Shown one piece after another: positions 1 through 6,444 of a stretch of 6,455 nucleotides of DNA (the first letter of the stretch is position 1; every line of letters begins with the position of its first letter). The notes under the pieces are model-generated. The model made no database searches and had not been told where the DNA came from. It saw only the letters and a program-made list of their open reading frames with translations. This DNA comes from Anammoximicrobium sp964486845 (GTDB lineage Bacteria; Planctomycetota; Planctomycetia; Pirellulales; Pirellulaceae): NCBI GenBank assembly GCA_964486845.1, contig CAZAQY010000385.1, forward strand, positions 1 through 6,455. Direction: 5' to 3'. The position numbers and the translations under genes were made by a program.

Positions 1-112
1 ATTCCTAGCAGTTTTCGTGAACGACATGCTGTCAACTATCCTGATCACTCACAGCAAAGCACTTGCTGCATTCAGGACGGACAGAGGCGCCACAATACCT
101 GAACCTATGGGA

Positions 113-142
113 TTGACGAGTTCAGTACACGGCAACGAGAAT
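113..142 (+). promoter_or_regulatory. Weak sigma70-like promoter candidate
   Basis: TTGACG at 113-118 matches five of six bases of the -35 consensus. GAGAAT at 137-142 matches four of six of the -10 consensus, and the spacer is 18 bp. Transcription would begin near 149 and leave a leader of about 65 nt before the ATG at 215, which agrees with that start over earlier in-frame ones. The -10 match is poor, so this is only a candidate. Confidence 0.22.
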
Positions 143-214
143 AACCGTGCGCCTCACGACCTGGACAAGAGCCAGGCTTTGCTCGTGCTGTTGCTCTGTC
201 AACGAGAATCCGGC

Positions 215-490
215 ATGAAATGGCGGCTGGATGGCGGACAAATCGAAGTTCTGGACGAGGCCCTGGCGGACGTTTTGCGCCGCAAGACCCCGGCGGAGAA
301 AGTCCAGATGATCGCCGCCGCTCGTCGGACGGCCCGGCAAGTGATCCGGGCGGGGGTCCACCATCCGCACCCGGACTGGGACGACGACCGGGTCGAAGGC
401 GAAGTGCTGCGGAGACTGACCCGTGGAACGGGCAAGCCGTCCGGTCAGGCTGGAAAGCCTGACGTACAGTTCGCCAAACCCAAGGAGTGA
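215..490 (+). CDS. Small hypothetical protein, helical, unrecognised family
   Basis: This encodes 91 residues of unknown function. The open frame extends upstream to a GTG at 17 and an ATG at 107, but the residues before 215 look low in information. I chose ATG 215 because the protein-like part begins there (MKWRLDGGQIEVLDEALADV). Visible are a short N-terminal strand-like piece, a helix with the motif RRKTPAEKVQMI (about residues 25-36), a second basic helix, and HPDWDDDRVEGEVLRRLTRG near residues 56-75. The last 15-20 residues are a polar, probably disordered tail. It has no signal peptide, membrane segment or obvious catalytic motif. The TPAEKV...HPDW...EV.RR pattern resembles small helical proteins I recall from planctomycetes, but I cannot assign a family or partner. 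The Shine-Dalgarno of the next frame lies at the end of this gene, so the two were probably cotranscribed. Confidence 0.6.
   Translation: MKWRLDGGQIEVLDEALADVLRRKTPAEKVQMIAAARRTARQVIRAGVHHPHPDWDDDRVEGEVLRRLTRGTGKPSGQAGKPDVQFAKPKE
482..487 (+). promoter_or_regulatory. Strong Shine-Dalgarno for the frame starting at 494
   Basis: AAGGAG at 482-487 lies 6 nt before ATG 494 and partly overlaps the last codons of the upstream gene. It is the best ribosome-binding site in the window. It indicates that the ATG at 494 was a genuine start even though the frame is now very short. Confidence 0.7.
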
Positions 491-493
491 GCG

Positions 494-652
494 ATGCACA
501 AGCGACGGATGGCGGCGGCGTGGTTGACACTTTGTTGTACGGCCCTGTCATTGGCGGCCGATGACTTGGAACAGGGCTTCGTCAACCCGCCCGCGTCGGC
601 CAAGCCGTGGGCCTACTTCTTTGTGATGGACGGCAACCAAGTGGAGCAATGA
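494..652 (+). pseudogene. N-terminal remnant of a secreted glycoside-hydrolase-like protein
   Basis: The frame encodes only 52 residues. It starts with a Sec signal peptide: the basic stretch MHKRR, then a hydrophobic core ending LSLAA, with probable cleavage after residue 22. The mature part begins DDLEQGFVNPPASAKPWAYF and continues to FVMDGN before a TGA stop. The pattern of a short acidic start, NPP.SA.PW and then an aromatic run with MDGN or MNGN resembles the first residues of large secreted glycoside hydrolases such as GH106-type rhamnosidase-like proteins. In those, several hundred residues follow. Here the frame ends right after MDGN and none of the next 170 bp continues the domain in any frame, so I read it as a truncated gene. 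The strong Shine-Dalgarno and intact signal peptide suggest recent decay. It could instead be a short exported peptide gene, and the family call rests on about 25 residues. Confidence 0.5.
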
Positions 653-694
653 ATGGTGTCACCGAGCGGAATTACGTCCGCGTGCAAACACGCC

Positions 695-724
695 TGGAGC
701 AACTCGGCGAGTTTGGTCTATAAT
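695..724 (+). promoter_or_regulatory. Candidate promoter for panC
   Basis: A perfect TATAAT lies at 719-724. A weak -35 candidate, TGGAGC at 695-700 (three of six consensus bases), sits 18 bp upstream. Transcription would start near 731, about 97 nt before the chosen panC ATG. An exact TATAAT in GC-rich DNA just upstream of a gene is suggestive, but the -35 is poor. Confidence 0.4.
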
Positions 725-827
725 CTCGCTGCGGCAGCACGGCAAACCAGAGCAAGCACCGTTTTGTTGAAAAGCCGGGCTTATGGGGTGCTGTTCCGCC
801 CACACCTTCCACCTCTGGATTGACAGC

Positions 828-1709
828 ATGTCCGCACCGGCGCCCCTCATGGCAGAACGACCGAAGCTGGTCCACACCGCGCACGAACTTCGCGCCGGCG
901 TCCGCGCGGCGCGAGCTGCCGGACGGATGATTGGTCTGGTGCCCACGATGGGTGCGCTGCACGAGGGTCATCTCAGTCTGGTACGGGCCTCGCAAGCGGA
1001 AGGCGGCTTCACGGTCGTGACCATCTTCGTCAATCCCACGCAGTTCGCCCCGCACGAGGATTTTGACAAGTACCCGCGCACGCTGCCGGCCGACCTCGAG
1101 GCGTTGGCCTCCTGCCGCGCCGATCTCGTCTTTGCCCCCAGCCGCGAAGCGATGTATCCGGCCGGTTGCTCCACCTTCGTCGAACCGCCGCGGGTGGGGC
1201 AGCGGTGGGAAGGTGACTGCCGGCCGGGCCATTTTCGCGGGGTGGCGACGGTGGTCCTGAAACTGTTCCATTTGGCGCAGGCGGATGTCGCGTTCTTTGG
1301 GCAGAAGGACTACCAGCAAGCGGCCGTCGTCCGGCGGATGGTGCAAGACTTGAACGTGCCGATCGAAATCCGCGTCTGTCCCACGGTGCGCGAGCCGGAT
1401 GGGCTTGCCATGAGTTCCCGGAACCGTTATTTAAGTGCTGGCGAGCGGCAGCAGGCATTGGCGATTTCGCGCAGTCTGCGATTGGCGGACCAACTAGCGG
1501 CAAGCGGCGAGCGGCAGGCGGCGAGGTTGGTGGAGGCCATGCAGCGCGTCTTGGCCGAGGCGCAGATCCGTCGCATCGACTATGTCGCCGTCGTGGATCC
1601 GGAAACGCTCGAACCCGTTTCGGAACTGGCCGGTCCGGTGATGGCATTGATTGCGGCCAAGGTGGGCACGACGCGCTTGATCGACAACTGGAGAATCGAA
1701 ACGCCGTAG
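828..1709 (+). CDS. panC: Pantothenate synthetase
   Basis: PanC catalyses the ATP-dependent condensation of D-pantoate with beta-alanine to give pantothenate, through a pantoyl-adenylate intermediate. This is the last step of pantothenate synthesis before coenzyme A, and it occurs in the cytoplasm. The 293 residues match the usual 280-300. Visible are the HIGH-type nucleotide-binding motif PTMGALHEGH at residues 39-48, FVNPTQF shortly after, the highly conserved FGQKDYQQ at 157-164, and the KMSKS-like loop MSSRNRYLS at 195-203 preceded by VREPDGLA. The frame is open from an ATG at 783, but residues encoded before 828 look non-conserved. ATG 828 has a weak GGA about 8 nt upstream, and ATG 849 is a possible later start. 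The stop codon TAG lies inside the inverted repeat shared with the lgt upstream region. No panB or panD is adjacent. Identification is secure. Confidence 0.97.
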   Translation: MSAPAPLMAERPKLVHTAHELRAGVRAARAAGRMIGLVPTMGALHEGHLSLVRASQAEGGFTVVTIFVNPTQFAPHEDFDKYPRTLPADLEALASCRADLVFAPSREAMYPAGCSTFVEPPRVGQRWEGDCRPGHFRGVATVVLKLFHLAQADVAFFGQKDYQQAAVVRRMVQDLNVPIEIRVCPTVREPDGLAMSSRNRYLSAGERQQALAISRSLRLADQLAASGERQAARLVEAMQRVLAEAQIRRIDYVAVVDPETLEPVSELAGPVMALIAAKVGTTRLIDNWRIETP

Positions 1710-1781
1710 CATGGCTCTCCGAGCCGTGCGGCACGACCCGTATTTCGGACACCTTGGCACGGCTCGGAGAGCCATGCTACG
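1705..1781. repeat. Perfect 25-bp inverted repeat (REP/MITE-like) between panC and lgt
   Basis: The arms at 1705-1729 and 1757-1781 are perfect reverse complements (25 of 25 pairs, left arm beginning CGTAGCATGGCTCTCCGAGC). They enclose a 27-nt loop, which can itself form small hairpins (GTGC-G-GCAC at 1726-1734, overlapping the left arm, and CCG-TATTT-CGG). The left arm supplies the panC stop codon and the right arm ends 19 bp before the lgt ATG. No run of T follows the stem, so it does not look like a canonical intrinsic terminator, though it could slow polymerase or protect the panC mRNA 3' end. Its form resembles the dispersed palindromic repeats I recall from planctomycete genomes, and I infer a mobile or REP-like element that inserted at the end of panC. 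Confidence 0.85.
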
Positions 1782-1800
1782 TTGGCCGCCTCAGGACTGC

Positions 1801-3096
1801 ATGATGCTGCAAGACCTTTGTCACATTCCGCACCAATGGTTGGGCCTGCCGATGTTTGGCGCAGGCTGGATGCTGATCCTGTGGGCGGTCGTCGGCGCGG
1901 GGTTGCTGGTCCGGCTCTGGCGGCGGCAGGGCTGGAATGCGGACACGCGGAGCTACCTGCCGGTTCTGATCATCATTGGCCTGTTGATCTGGTTGGTTTT
2001 GCCGCGGCTGGAAGACATCCCCGATGCGGGGCCGTCCAAGGGGTTGCCGATTCGCGGCTACGGCGTGATGCTGCTCTCGGGTGTGTTGGCCGGCGTCGCC
2101 TTGTCCGTTCGCGAAGCGCGGCGTGTGGGCTTGGACGCGGAGATCGTGATTTCGCTGTGTTTCCACATCTTTGTGGCCGGCATCATCGGGGCGCGGTTGT
2201 TCTATGTGATCGAGTACTGGCCGCGGTTTCACCGGGCGACTCTGTCCGCCACGATCGGCGCGATCCTGAACGTCACGCAGGGCGGCTTGGTCGTGTACGG
2301 GTCGCTGATCGGCGCGATGCTGGGCGGACTGTGGTTTCTCCGCCGCCACGCGTTGCCGGCGCTGGCGCTCGCGGATCTGATGGCTCCCGGCTTACTGCTG
2401 GGGCTGGCCCTGGGCCGCATCGGCTGTTTCCTCAACGGCTGCTGCTACGGCGGATTGTGCGATGTGCCGCAGTTGGGCGTGACGTTCCCGCCGCACAGCG
2501 AGCCCTACCGGCACCAGCGGTCTGTGGGCCAATTGCACGGATTCCAAATCAGCCAGGACCCCGCGACGGGGGCGGCGCGCGTGGTGGCCGTCGAGCCGCG
2601 AGGGCCTGCCGGCGTTGCCGGATTGCAGGTGGGTGCGGAGCTGCGCGCGATTGACGGACAACGCGTGGCGTCGTTCGCCGAGGCTCAAGAGTTGCTGCGA
2701 GTCGCGCCGCCAGAGCTTCGACTGGCGACGGACCAGGGCCCGGTGGCGATTCGCCTTTCCGGCCTTCCGGCCCGCAGTCGGCCGGCGCATCCAACGCAGA
2801 TCTACGCGGCCATCGGAGCGGGCATCCTCTGCTGGCTGTTGTGGTGCTACTATCCTTTCCGCCGGCGGGACGGCGAGGTGTTCGCGCTGCTGCTGACGCT
2901 GTACCCGGTGGTGCGGTACCTGGAGGAACGCATCCGCGTGGATGAGCCCGGCCAATTCCACACGTCCCTGTCGATCTCGCAGTGGATCAGCCTGGTCCTG
3001 CTGGCGGCCGTCGTCGCCTTGTGGGTCTACATCCTGCGCCAACCGCGCGGCAGCGCGCTGGCCCTGGCAGGCGACCAACGGCACGGCTCATCCTGA
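1801..3096 (+). CDS. lgt: Lgt-type prolipoprotein diacylglyceryl transferase homologue with inserted PDZ domain
   Basis: Lgt moves a diacylglyceryl group from phosphatidylglycerol to the lipobox cysteine of preprolipoproteins in the inner membrane. This polytopic protein has 431 residues, against about 260-300 for typical Lgt. Hydrophobic segments lie near residues 18-38, 51-68, 86-103, 115-137, 160-180, 187-203, 335-350, 358-373 and 394-412. Family landmarks are RGYGVM (85-90), GGLVVYGSLIG (161-171), GRIGCFLNGCCYGG (205-218), HPTQIYAA (330-337) and RYLEERIRVDE (372-382). Between the last helix-forming signature and HPTQ sits a soluble insertion, about residues 247-321. It has a PDZ-like core, GVAGLQVGAELRAIDGQRV. 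Relative to E. coli Lgt, the essential His of the SFHGG motif is Tyr (Y166) and the Glu of NGELYG is Cys (C214), while the Arg and Asn of GR...NG are kept. This is a divergent subclass, so diacylglyceryl transfer should not be assumed. AGGA at 1793-1796 sits 4 nt before ATG 1801 and 7 nt before ATG 1804, so either may be used. An upstream in-frame ATG at 1711 lies in the inverted repeat and is unlikely. Confidence 0.85.
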   Translation: MMLQDLCHIPHQWLGLPMFGAGWMLILWAVVGAGLLVRLWRRQGWNADTRSYLPVLIIIGLLIWLVLPRLEDIPDAGPSKGLPIRGYGVMLLSGVLAGVALSVREARRVGLDAEIVISLCFHIFVAGIIGARLFYVIEYWPRFHRATLSATIGAILNVTQGGLVVYGSLIGAMLGGLWFLRRHALPALALADLMAPGLLLGLALGRIGCFLNGCCYGGLCDVPQLGVTFPPHSEPYRHQRSVGQLHGFQISQDPATGAARVVAVEPRGPAGVAGLQVGAELRAIDGQRVASFAEAQELLRVAPPELRLATDQGPVAIRLSGLPARSRPAHPTQIYAAIGAGILCWLLWCYYPFRRRDGEVFALLLTLYPVVRYLEERIRVDEPGQFHTSLSISQWISLVLLAAVVALWVYILRQPRGSALALAGDQRHGSS

Positions 3097-3130
3097 TGCG
3101 CTCGGCGGTGGCGACGGACTGAGTCGGTCT

Positions 3131-3158
3131 TTGCCCGCTGCCAGCGGCGGGATATACT
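3131..3158 (+). promoter_or_regulatory. Candidate sigma70-type promoter for the diadenylate cyclase gene
   Basis: TTGCCC at 3131-3136 (four of six -35 consensus bases) and TATACT at 3153-3158 (five of six) are separated by 16 bp. Transcription would start near 3165, giving a leader of about 63 nt before ATG 3228. The spacer contains the palindrome CCGCTG-C-CAGCGG at 3135-3147, overlapping the -35 end. A regulator could bind there, but that is inference. It lies just after the lgt stop and suggests that the DAC gene is transcribed separately. Confidence 0.45.
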
Positions 3159-3171
3159 CCGCACCTTCGAT

Positions 3172-3193
3172 GAACCTGGTCCCGAACCTGGTC
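3172..3193 (+). repeat. 12-bp-period direct repeat in the leader of the DAC gene
   Basis: GAACCTGGTC occurs at 3172-3181 and again at 3184-3193, separated by two bases. It lies between the candidate transcription start near 3165 and the ATG at 3228, in a leader with no clear Shine-Dalgarno. It may be a protein-binding site, part of an RNA structure, or chance. Confidence 0.5.
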
Positions 3194-3227
3194 GCGGACC
3201 TTGCCGAACGCCCGTTTGGTGCTAGCA

Positions 3228-4613
3228 ATGACAATCGAGAAGACAACGCAATATCCGTTTGACTTGGCACGGCTGGTAGCGATCCACATGGAGAAAACGG
3301 CGGGAAGGGCGCTGGACGAAGCCGTCCTGGTCCGCTTTTTTGAGGTTCTGTACTTCGCCAGCCTGCGCACGGACGAGGGACGGCAGACCCTGTGTACGGT
3401 GAACTTCGTCGAGCGCTCCGACCCGGCGGGCGGCGAGCCGCCTCAGAAGATCGCCAATCGCTGGATTGCGTTTCCTTTCTCCGATCCCTTGCCCTTCGAT
3501 ATTCGCACGGTCACCAAGCTGGCGCGGGCCGCCGATCCGGAAGTCGCTTCGTTGAACGTGTTCGCCGACGACACGGGCGAGTTGTCCATCTGGGGCATGG
3601 TCGACCAGGAGCCACGGCAAGGAGATCAGCTGGCGCTGTCCGCCGGCAGTGACGTGCACCGGCCGGGATTGTTTCAAGCCACGATCAACGGTTCGGGAAG
3701 CATCTGCGTCTACCGCAACGGGACGCTGGTGGGCAGTCTGGCTCAGGACGTTCTGGTCGAGGCCCAGTACGACGTCTTCTGGTCCGGGCCGGTGCATGCG
3801 TTGCTGGCGGACCACCTGCGCAGCTATGTGAGCGCAGCGTATCCGCAGCTGGCGGTCGAATGCGGCTCGCCGCATCCTGCCTGGCTGGACCGGGAATTGC
3901 TGCTGCGGTGGCTGAACTCGCTTTCGCGGATTCTGGTCAATATCCAGCAGTATCGTCATGGCGGCGGGCTGGTCATCGTGCCGCGGGTTGATTTCGACCG
4001 GTCGAATGCCAAGTATCGCATTCACTACGACCGGCTGAGCAGTGCCGTGGTGGGGCTCGTCCGCGTGCATCTGCGGCGGGCCCAGGATTCGGCTGCGCTG
4101 ATGGAGTCGGCCAAGAACGGGGCTCCGGGCAATCTGTACGCGACGCTGTCAACGCTGCGCAATATGCACCTCGATGTCGAACAGCGCAAGGAGGAGGTCC
4201 TCGGCTGCCTTCGCTGGATTGCGGCCCTGTCGTGCGTGGACGGCGTGGTGTTGCTGGACAAGACGCTGGCCGTACACGGGTTCGGCGTGGAACTGCGGGC
4301 CGACAGCAACTTGGCCGAGGTGTTCATGGCGGGGGACGCCGAGGCCAAGCCGTCGCGTTTGCGGCGCGTGGACATCACGCAATTCGGCACCCGGCATCGA
4401 GCCATGATGCGTTACTGCTTTGAACGCCTCGGCTCGTTGGGCTTCGCCATCTCCCAGGACGGCGGCATCCAGGCCATGATGCGGATCGGCGATCAGCTGG
4501 TCGCCTGGGAGAACATCAACGTGGCGTTGGCGATCAACGCCGAGGATTTCTCGGCCGCCAGCCCTCGCCGTTCCCCGATCCTGCGCTGGTTCGGCGTGCG
4601 GGCGTTCCGCTGA
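3228..4613 (+). CDS. Soluble diadenylate cyclase (DAC domain) with N-terminal DACNV-type sensor region
   Basis: DAC (DisA_N) domains join two ATP molecules into cyclic di-AMP, a second messenger. The 461-residue protein has no signal peptide or membrane helix and should be cytoplasmic. Its C-terminal part, about residues 320-435, carries the two DAC signatures: VDGVVLLD with D338-G339 (family motif DGA, here DGV) and FGTRHRAMMR with R389-H390-R391 (the RHR motif). These are followed by LGFAISQDGGI, corresponding to the SEETG strand of other DACs. Residues 1-300 form a mixed region (YPFDLARL, RFFEVLYFASLRTDEGRQTL, GELSIWGMVD) that resembles the sensor domain named DACNV in comparative studies of DAC proteins. 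That sub-assignment is from memory. ATG 3228 was chosen over GTG 3219 and TTG 3201 because conserved-looking sequence starts soon after it. No good Shine-Dalgarno precedes any of these starts. A candidate promoter and a direct repeat lie upstream. The DAC assignment is confident; the sensor ligand is unknown. An Ala-to-Val change in DGA could alter activity. Confidence 0.85.
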   Translation: MTIEKTTQYPFDLARLVAIHMEKTAGRALDEAVLVRFFEVLYFASLRTDEGRQTLCTVNFVERSDPAGGEPPQKIANRWIAFPFSDPLPFDIRTVTKLARAADPEVASLNVFADDTGELSIWGMVDQEPRQGDQLALSAGSDVHRPGLFQATINGSGSICVYRNGTLVGSLAQDVLVEAQYDVFWSGPVHALLADHLRSYVSAAYPQLAVECGSPHPAWLDRELLLRWLNSLSRILVNIQQYRHGGGLVIVPRVDFDRSNAKYRIHYDRLSSAVVGLVRVHLRRAQDSAALMESAKNGAPGNLYATLSTLRNMHLDVEQRKEEVLGCLRWIAALSCVDGVVLLDKTLAVHGFGVELRADSNLAEVFMAGDAEAKPSRLRRVDITQFGTRHRAMMRYCFERLGSLGFAISQDGGIQAMMRIGDQLVAWENINVALAINAEDFSAASPRRSPILRWFGVRAFR

Positions 4614-4633
4614 CGTGGCCGGGGTCCCCAATG

Positions 4634-4652
4634 CCCACGGCCTGCCCGTGGG
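4634..4652 (+). terminator. GC-rich hairpin after the DAC gene, possible terminator
   Basis: CCCACGG at 4634-4640 and CCGTGGG at 4646-4652 form a 7-bp stem with a 5-nt loop, 20 bp after the DAC stop codon. It sits between that gene and the 3' end of the opposing pseudogene, where a two-way terminator would be expected. There is no T-run on either side, so termination is uncertain. Confidence 0.3.
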
Positions 4653-4674
4653 ATGGTTACGTTCGCTGCCACCG

Positions 4675-5223
4675 TCATACGCTCGGCAGCTCATACCCCC
4701 GGCGCCGCGGGCGGGACAGCCACGCAGAGGCTTGCTCGTCGCCGGCGATCGTTTCCGTCTGGCCGTTCCACGCGAGTTGGCAGCCCCCCAGGTAGGCGAT
4801 GTTGGCCAAGTGGCAGCAGACGGCGGCCTGATGACCGGCCTCGAAGTCCAGCGGCGGCGGCTTGCCTTCCTTGATGCAATCGACGGCGGTCTTCGTACAG
4901 CTCGCAGCCGCTGCGGTCGAGGACCATGGTGGCCTGATTGCCGTGAAAACCACCACGAGTTATTCATGCGTCCGGTCCGGATAGTCTCGCATCACATTCA
5001 GCAGCTCGCGTCCGCGTCCGCGTCCGCCGCAGCCGATCAGGCCGATCCGCACGCGGCCGCTGGGCGGGGCTTTGCCCGCAGCATGCAGCGCCGGTCTCAT
5101 CGCGGCAGCCAGCGCGGCGGTGCCGACGAATTGACGGCGGTTGAGGGAGGATTTGCGGGGCGATTGGCGGTCGTTCCTGGCTTGAACCTGCAAGAGTTTG
5201 TACTCGTGCCCGAAGTTGGGCAT
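4675..5223 (-). pseudogene. Decayed Gfo/Idh/MocA-family oxidoreductase (Tat-exported), internal deletion
   Basis: Proteins of this family are NAD(P)-dependent sugar or inositol oxidoreductases of roughly 350-450 residues; many planctomycete members carry a Tat signal. Reading leftward from 5223, the first frame has a Tat signal (SLNRRQFVGTAALAAA), then the Rossmann start RVRIGLIGCGGRGRG and ELLNVMRDYPDR. It stops at TAA 4960-4962. Immediately after, in another frame, comes FHGNQATMVLDRSGCELYED (about 4948-4889). A further shift near 4885 leads to VDCIKEGKPPPLDFEAGH and QAAVCCHLANIAYLGG, ending SRPRRRGYELPSV at the TGA at 4675-4677. These are C-terminal family features. The central few hundred residues, including the catalytic region, are absent. 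Thus at least two deletions or frame changes have destroyed the gene. The start ATG at 5223-5221 is a guess. A TATACT lies on the minus strand at 5260-5255 but has no good -35. Sequencing error cannot explain the missing middle. Confidence 0.8.
5007..5027. repeat. Hexamer tandem repeat (GCGTCC) inside the pseudogene
   Basis: A period-6 run of 3.5 copies. On the minus strand it encodes the Arg-Gly alternation after the Rossmann GCGG motif. Glycine-rich loops with GRGRG are normal in this family, so the repeat may be a slight expansion of ordinary coding sequence. Confidence 0.6.
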
Positions 5224-5368
5224 CCTGAGCCAGTATGGCACATCGCCAACCGCAAGTATACAGGAGACGGGCGCAGACCTTGCAAGCGGTGCGTCCTTGG
5301 CCAACAATGGCTCGTGAAGACGGTTGACTTGTGGGACGTTCGAGTTTCTGGTGCTTGAATTCGTTTCG

Positions 5369-5396
5369 GATCTGAGATTTGAGATCTGAGATCTGG
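5369..5396. repeat. Four-copy heptamer tandem repeat (GATCTGA-type)
   Basis: The units GATCTGA, GATTTGA, GATCTGA and GATCTGG lie end to end, 30 bp before the ABC ATPase start. The run is AT-richer than its surroundings and on the minus strand reads as an ISDLKSQI-like peptide. I recall similar GATCTGA/GATTTGA arrays as dispersed intergenic repeats in planctomycetes and other phyla, but could not check copy number. Confidence 0.8.
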
Positions 5397-5414
5397 TTGC
5401 GGCTGCAGCCCGCG

Positions 5415-5419
5415 AAAGG
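5415..5419 (+). promoter_or_regulatory. Ribosome-binding site supporting a TTG start
   Basis: AAAGG at 5415-5419 lies 6 nt before TTG 5426. No in-frame ATG or GTG is near enough to keep the conserved beginning of the ABC domain, so this site decides the start of the next gene. Confidence 0.55.
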
Positions 5420-5425
5420 TGTATC

Positions 5426-6310
<885 letters not shown>

Positions 6311-6406
6311 GTCCTTCCGCGGGCTGTGAACCGCTTCGCAACACGCCCCGCAGCACAGGCAGAACACCTGATCTCGCCCTCTCGCCCGTTGGCGACTTGA
6401 GGGGTA

Positions 6407-6444
6407 GAAATTGCTGAATTTCCGAGGTTTGTGGAGAATTGACT
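6407..6444 (+). promoter_or_regulatory. Small palindrome and -35-like element before the next gene
   Basis: GAAATT-gctg-AATTTC at 6407-6422 is a perfect 6-bp inverted repeat with a 4-nt spacer. TTGACT at 6439-6444 matches five of six -35 bases, and any -10 would lie outside the window. This may be the control region of the following gene, possibly the missing permease. Weak evidence. Confidence 0.2.

Noticed and set aside
649..723. 24-codon frame with an ATGA overlap after the truncated glycosidase
   Set aside because: It looks somewhat protein-like (a helical stretch ending LEQLGEFGL), but it is very short and unrecognised, and its stop overlaps the TATAAT. It could be another remnant but cannot be supported.
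1030..1752. 240-codon minus-strand open frame opposite panC
   Set aside because: Low-complexity Arg/Pro/Ser translation antisense to a certain gene.
1711..1800. N-terminal extension of lgt starting at ATG 1711
   Set aside because: These 30 codons come almost wholly from the inverted repeat, and Lgt-like sequence starts after 1801, where an AGGA precedes the ATG.
3222..4070. 282-codon minus-strand open frame
   Set aside because: It is a shadow of the diadenylate cyclase gene in GC-rich DNA. Its translation is rich in Arg, Gln and Pro and has no recognisable motif.
5324..5352. TTGACT as a -35 element for the ABC ATPase
   Set aside because: No acceptable -10 hexamer lies 16-18 bp downstream.
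4615..5358. Long plus-strand open frame of 247 codons starting at a GTG
   Set aside because: It runs antisense to the Gfo/Idh/MocA remnant, and its residues show no domain pattern. The family motifs are on the other strand.
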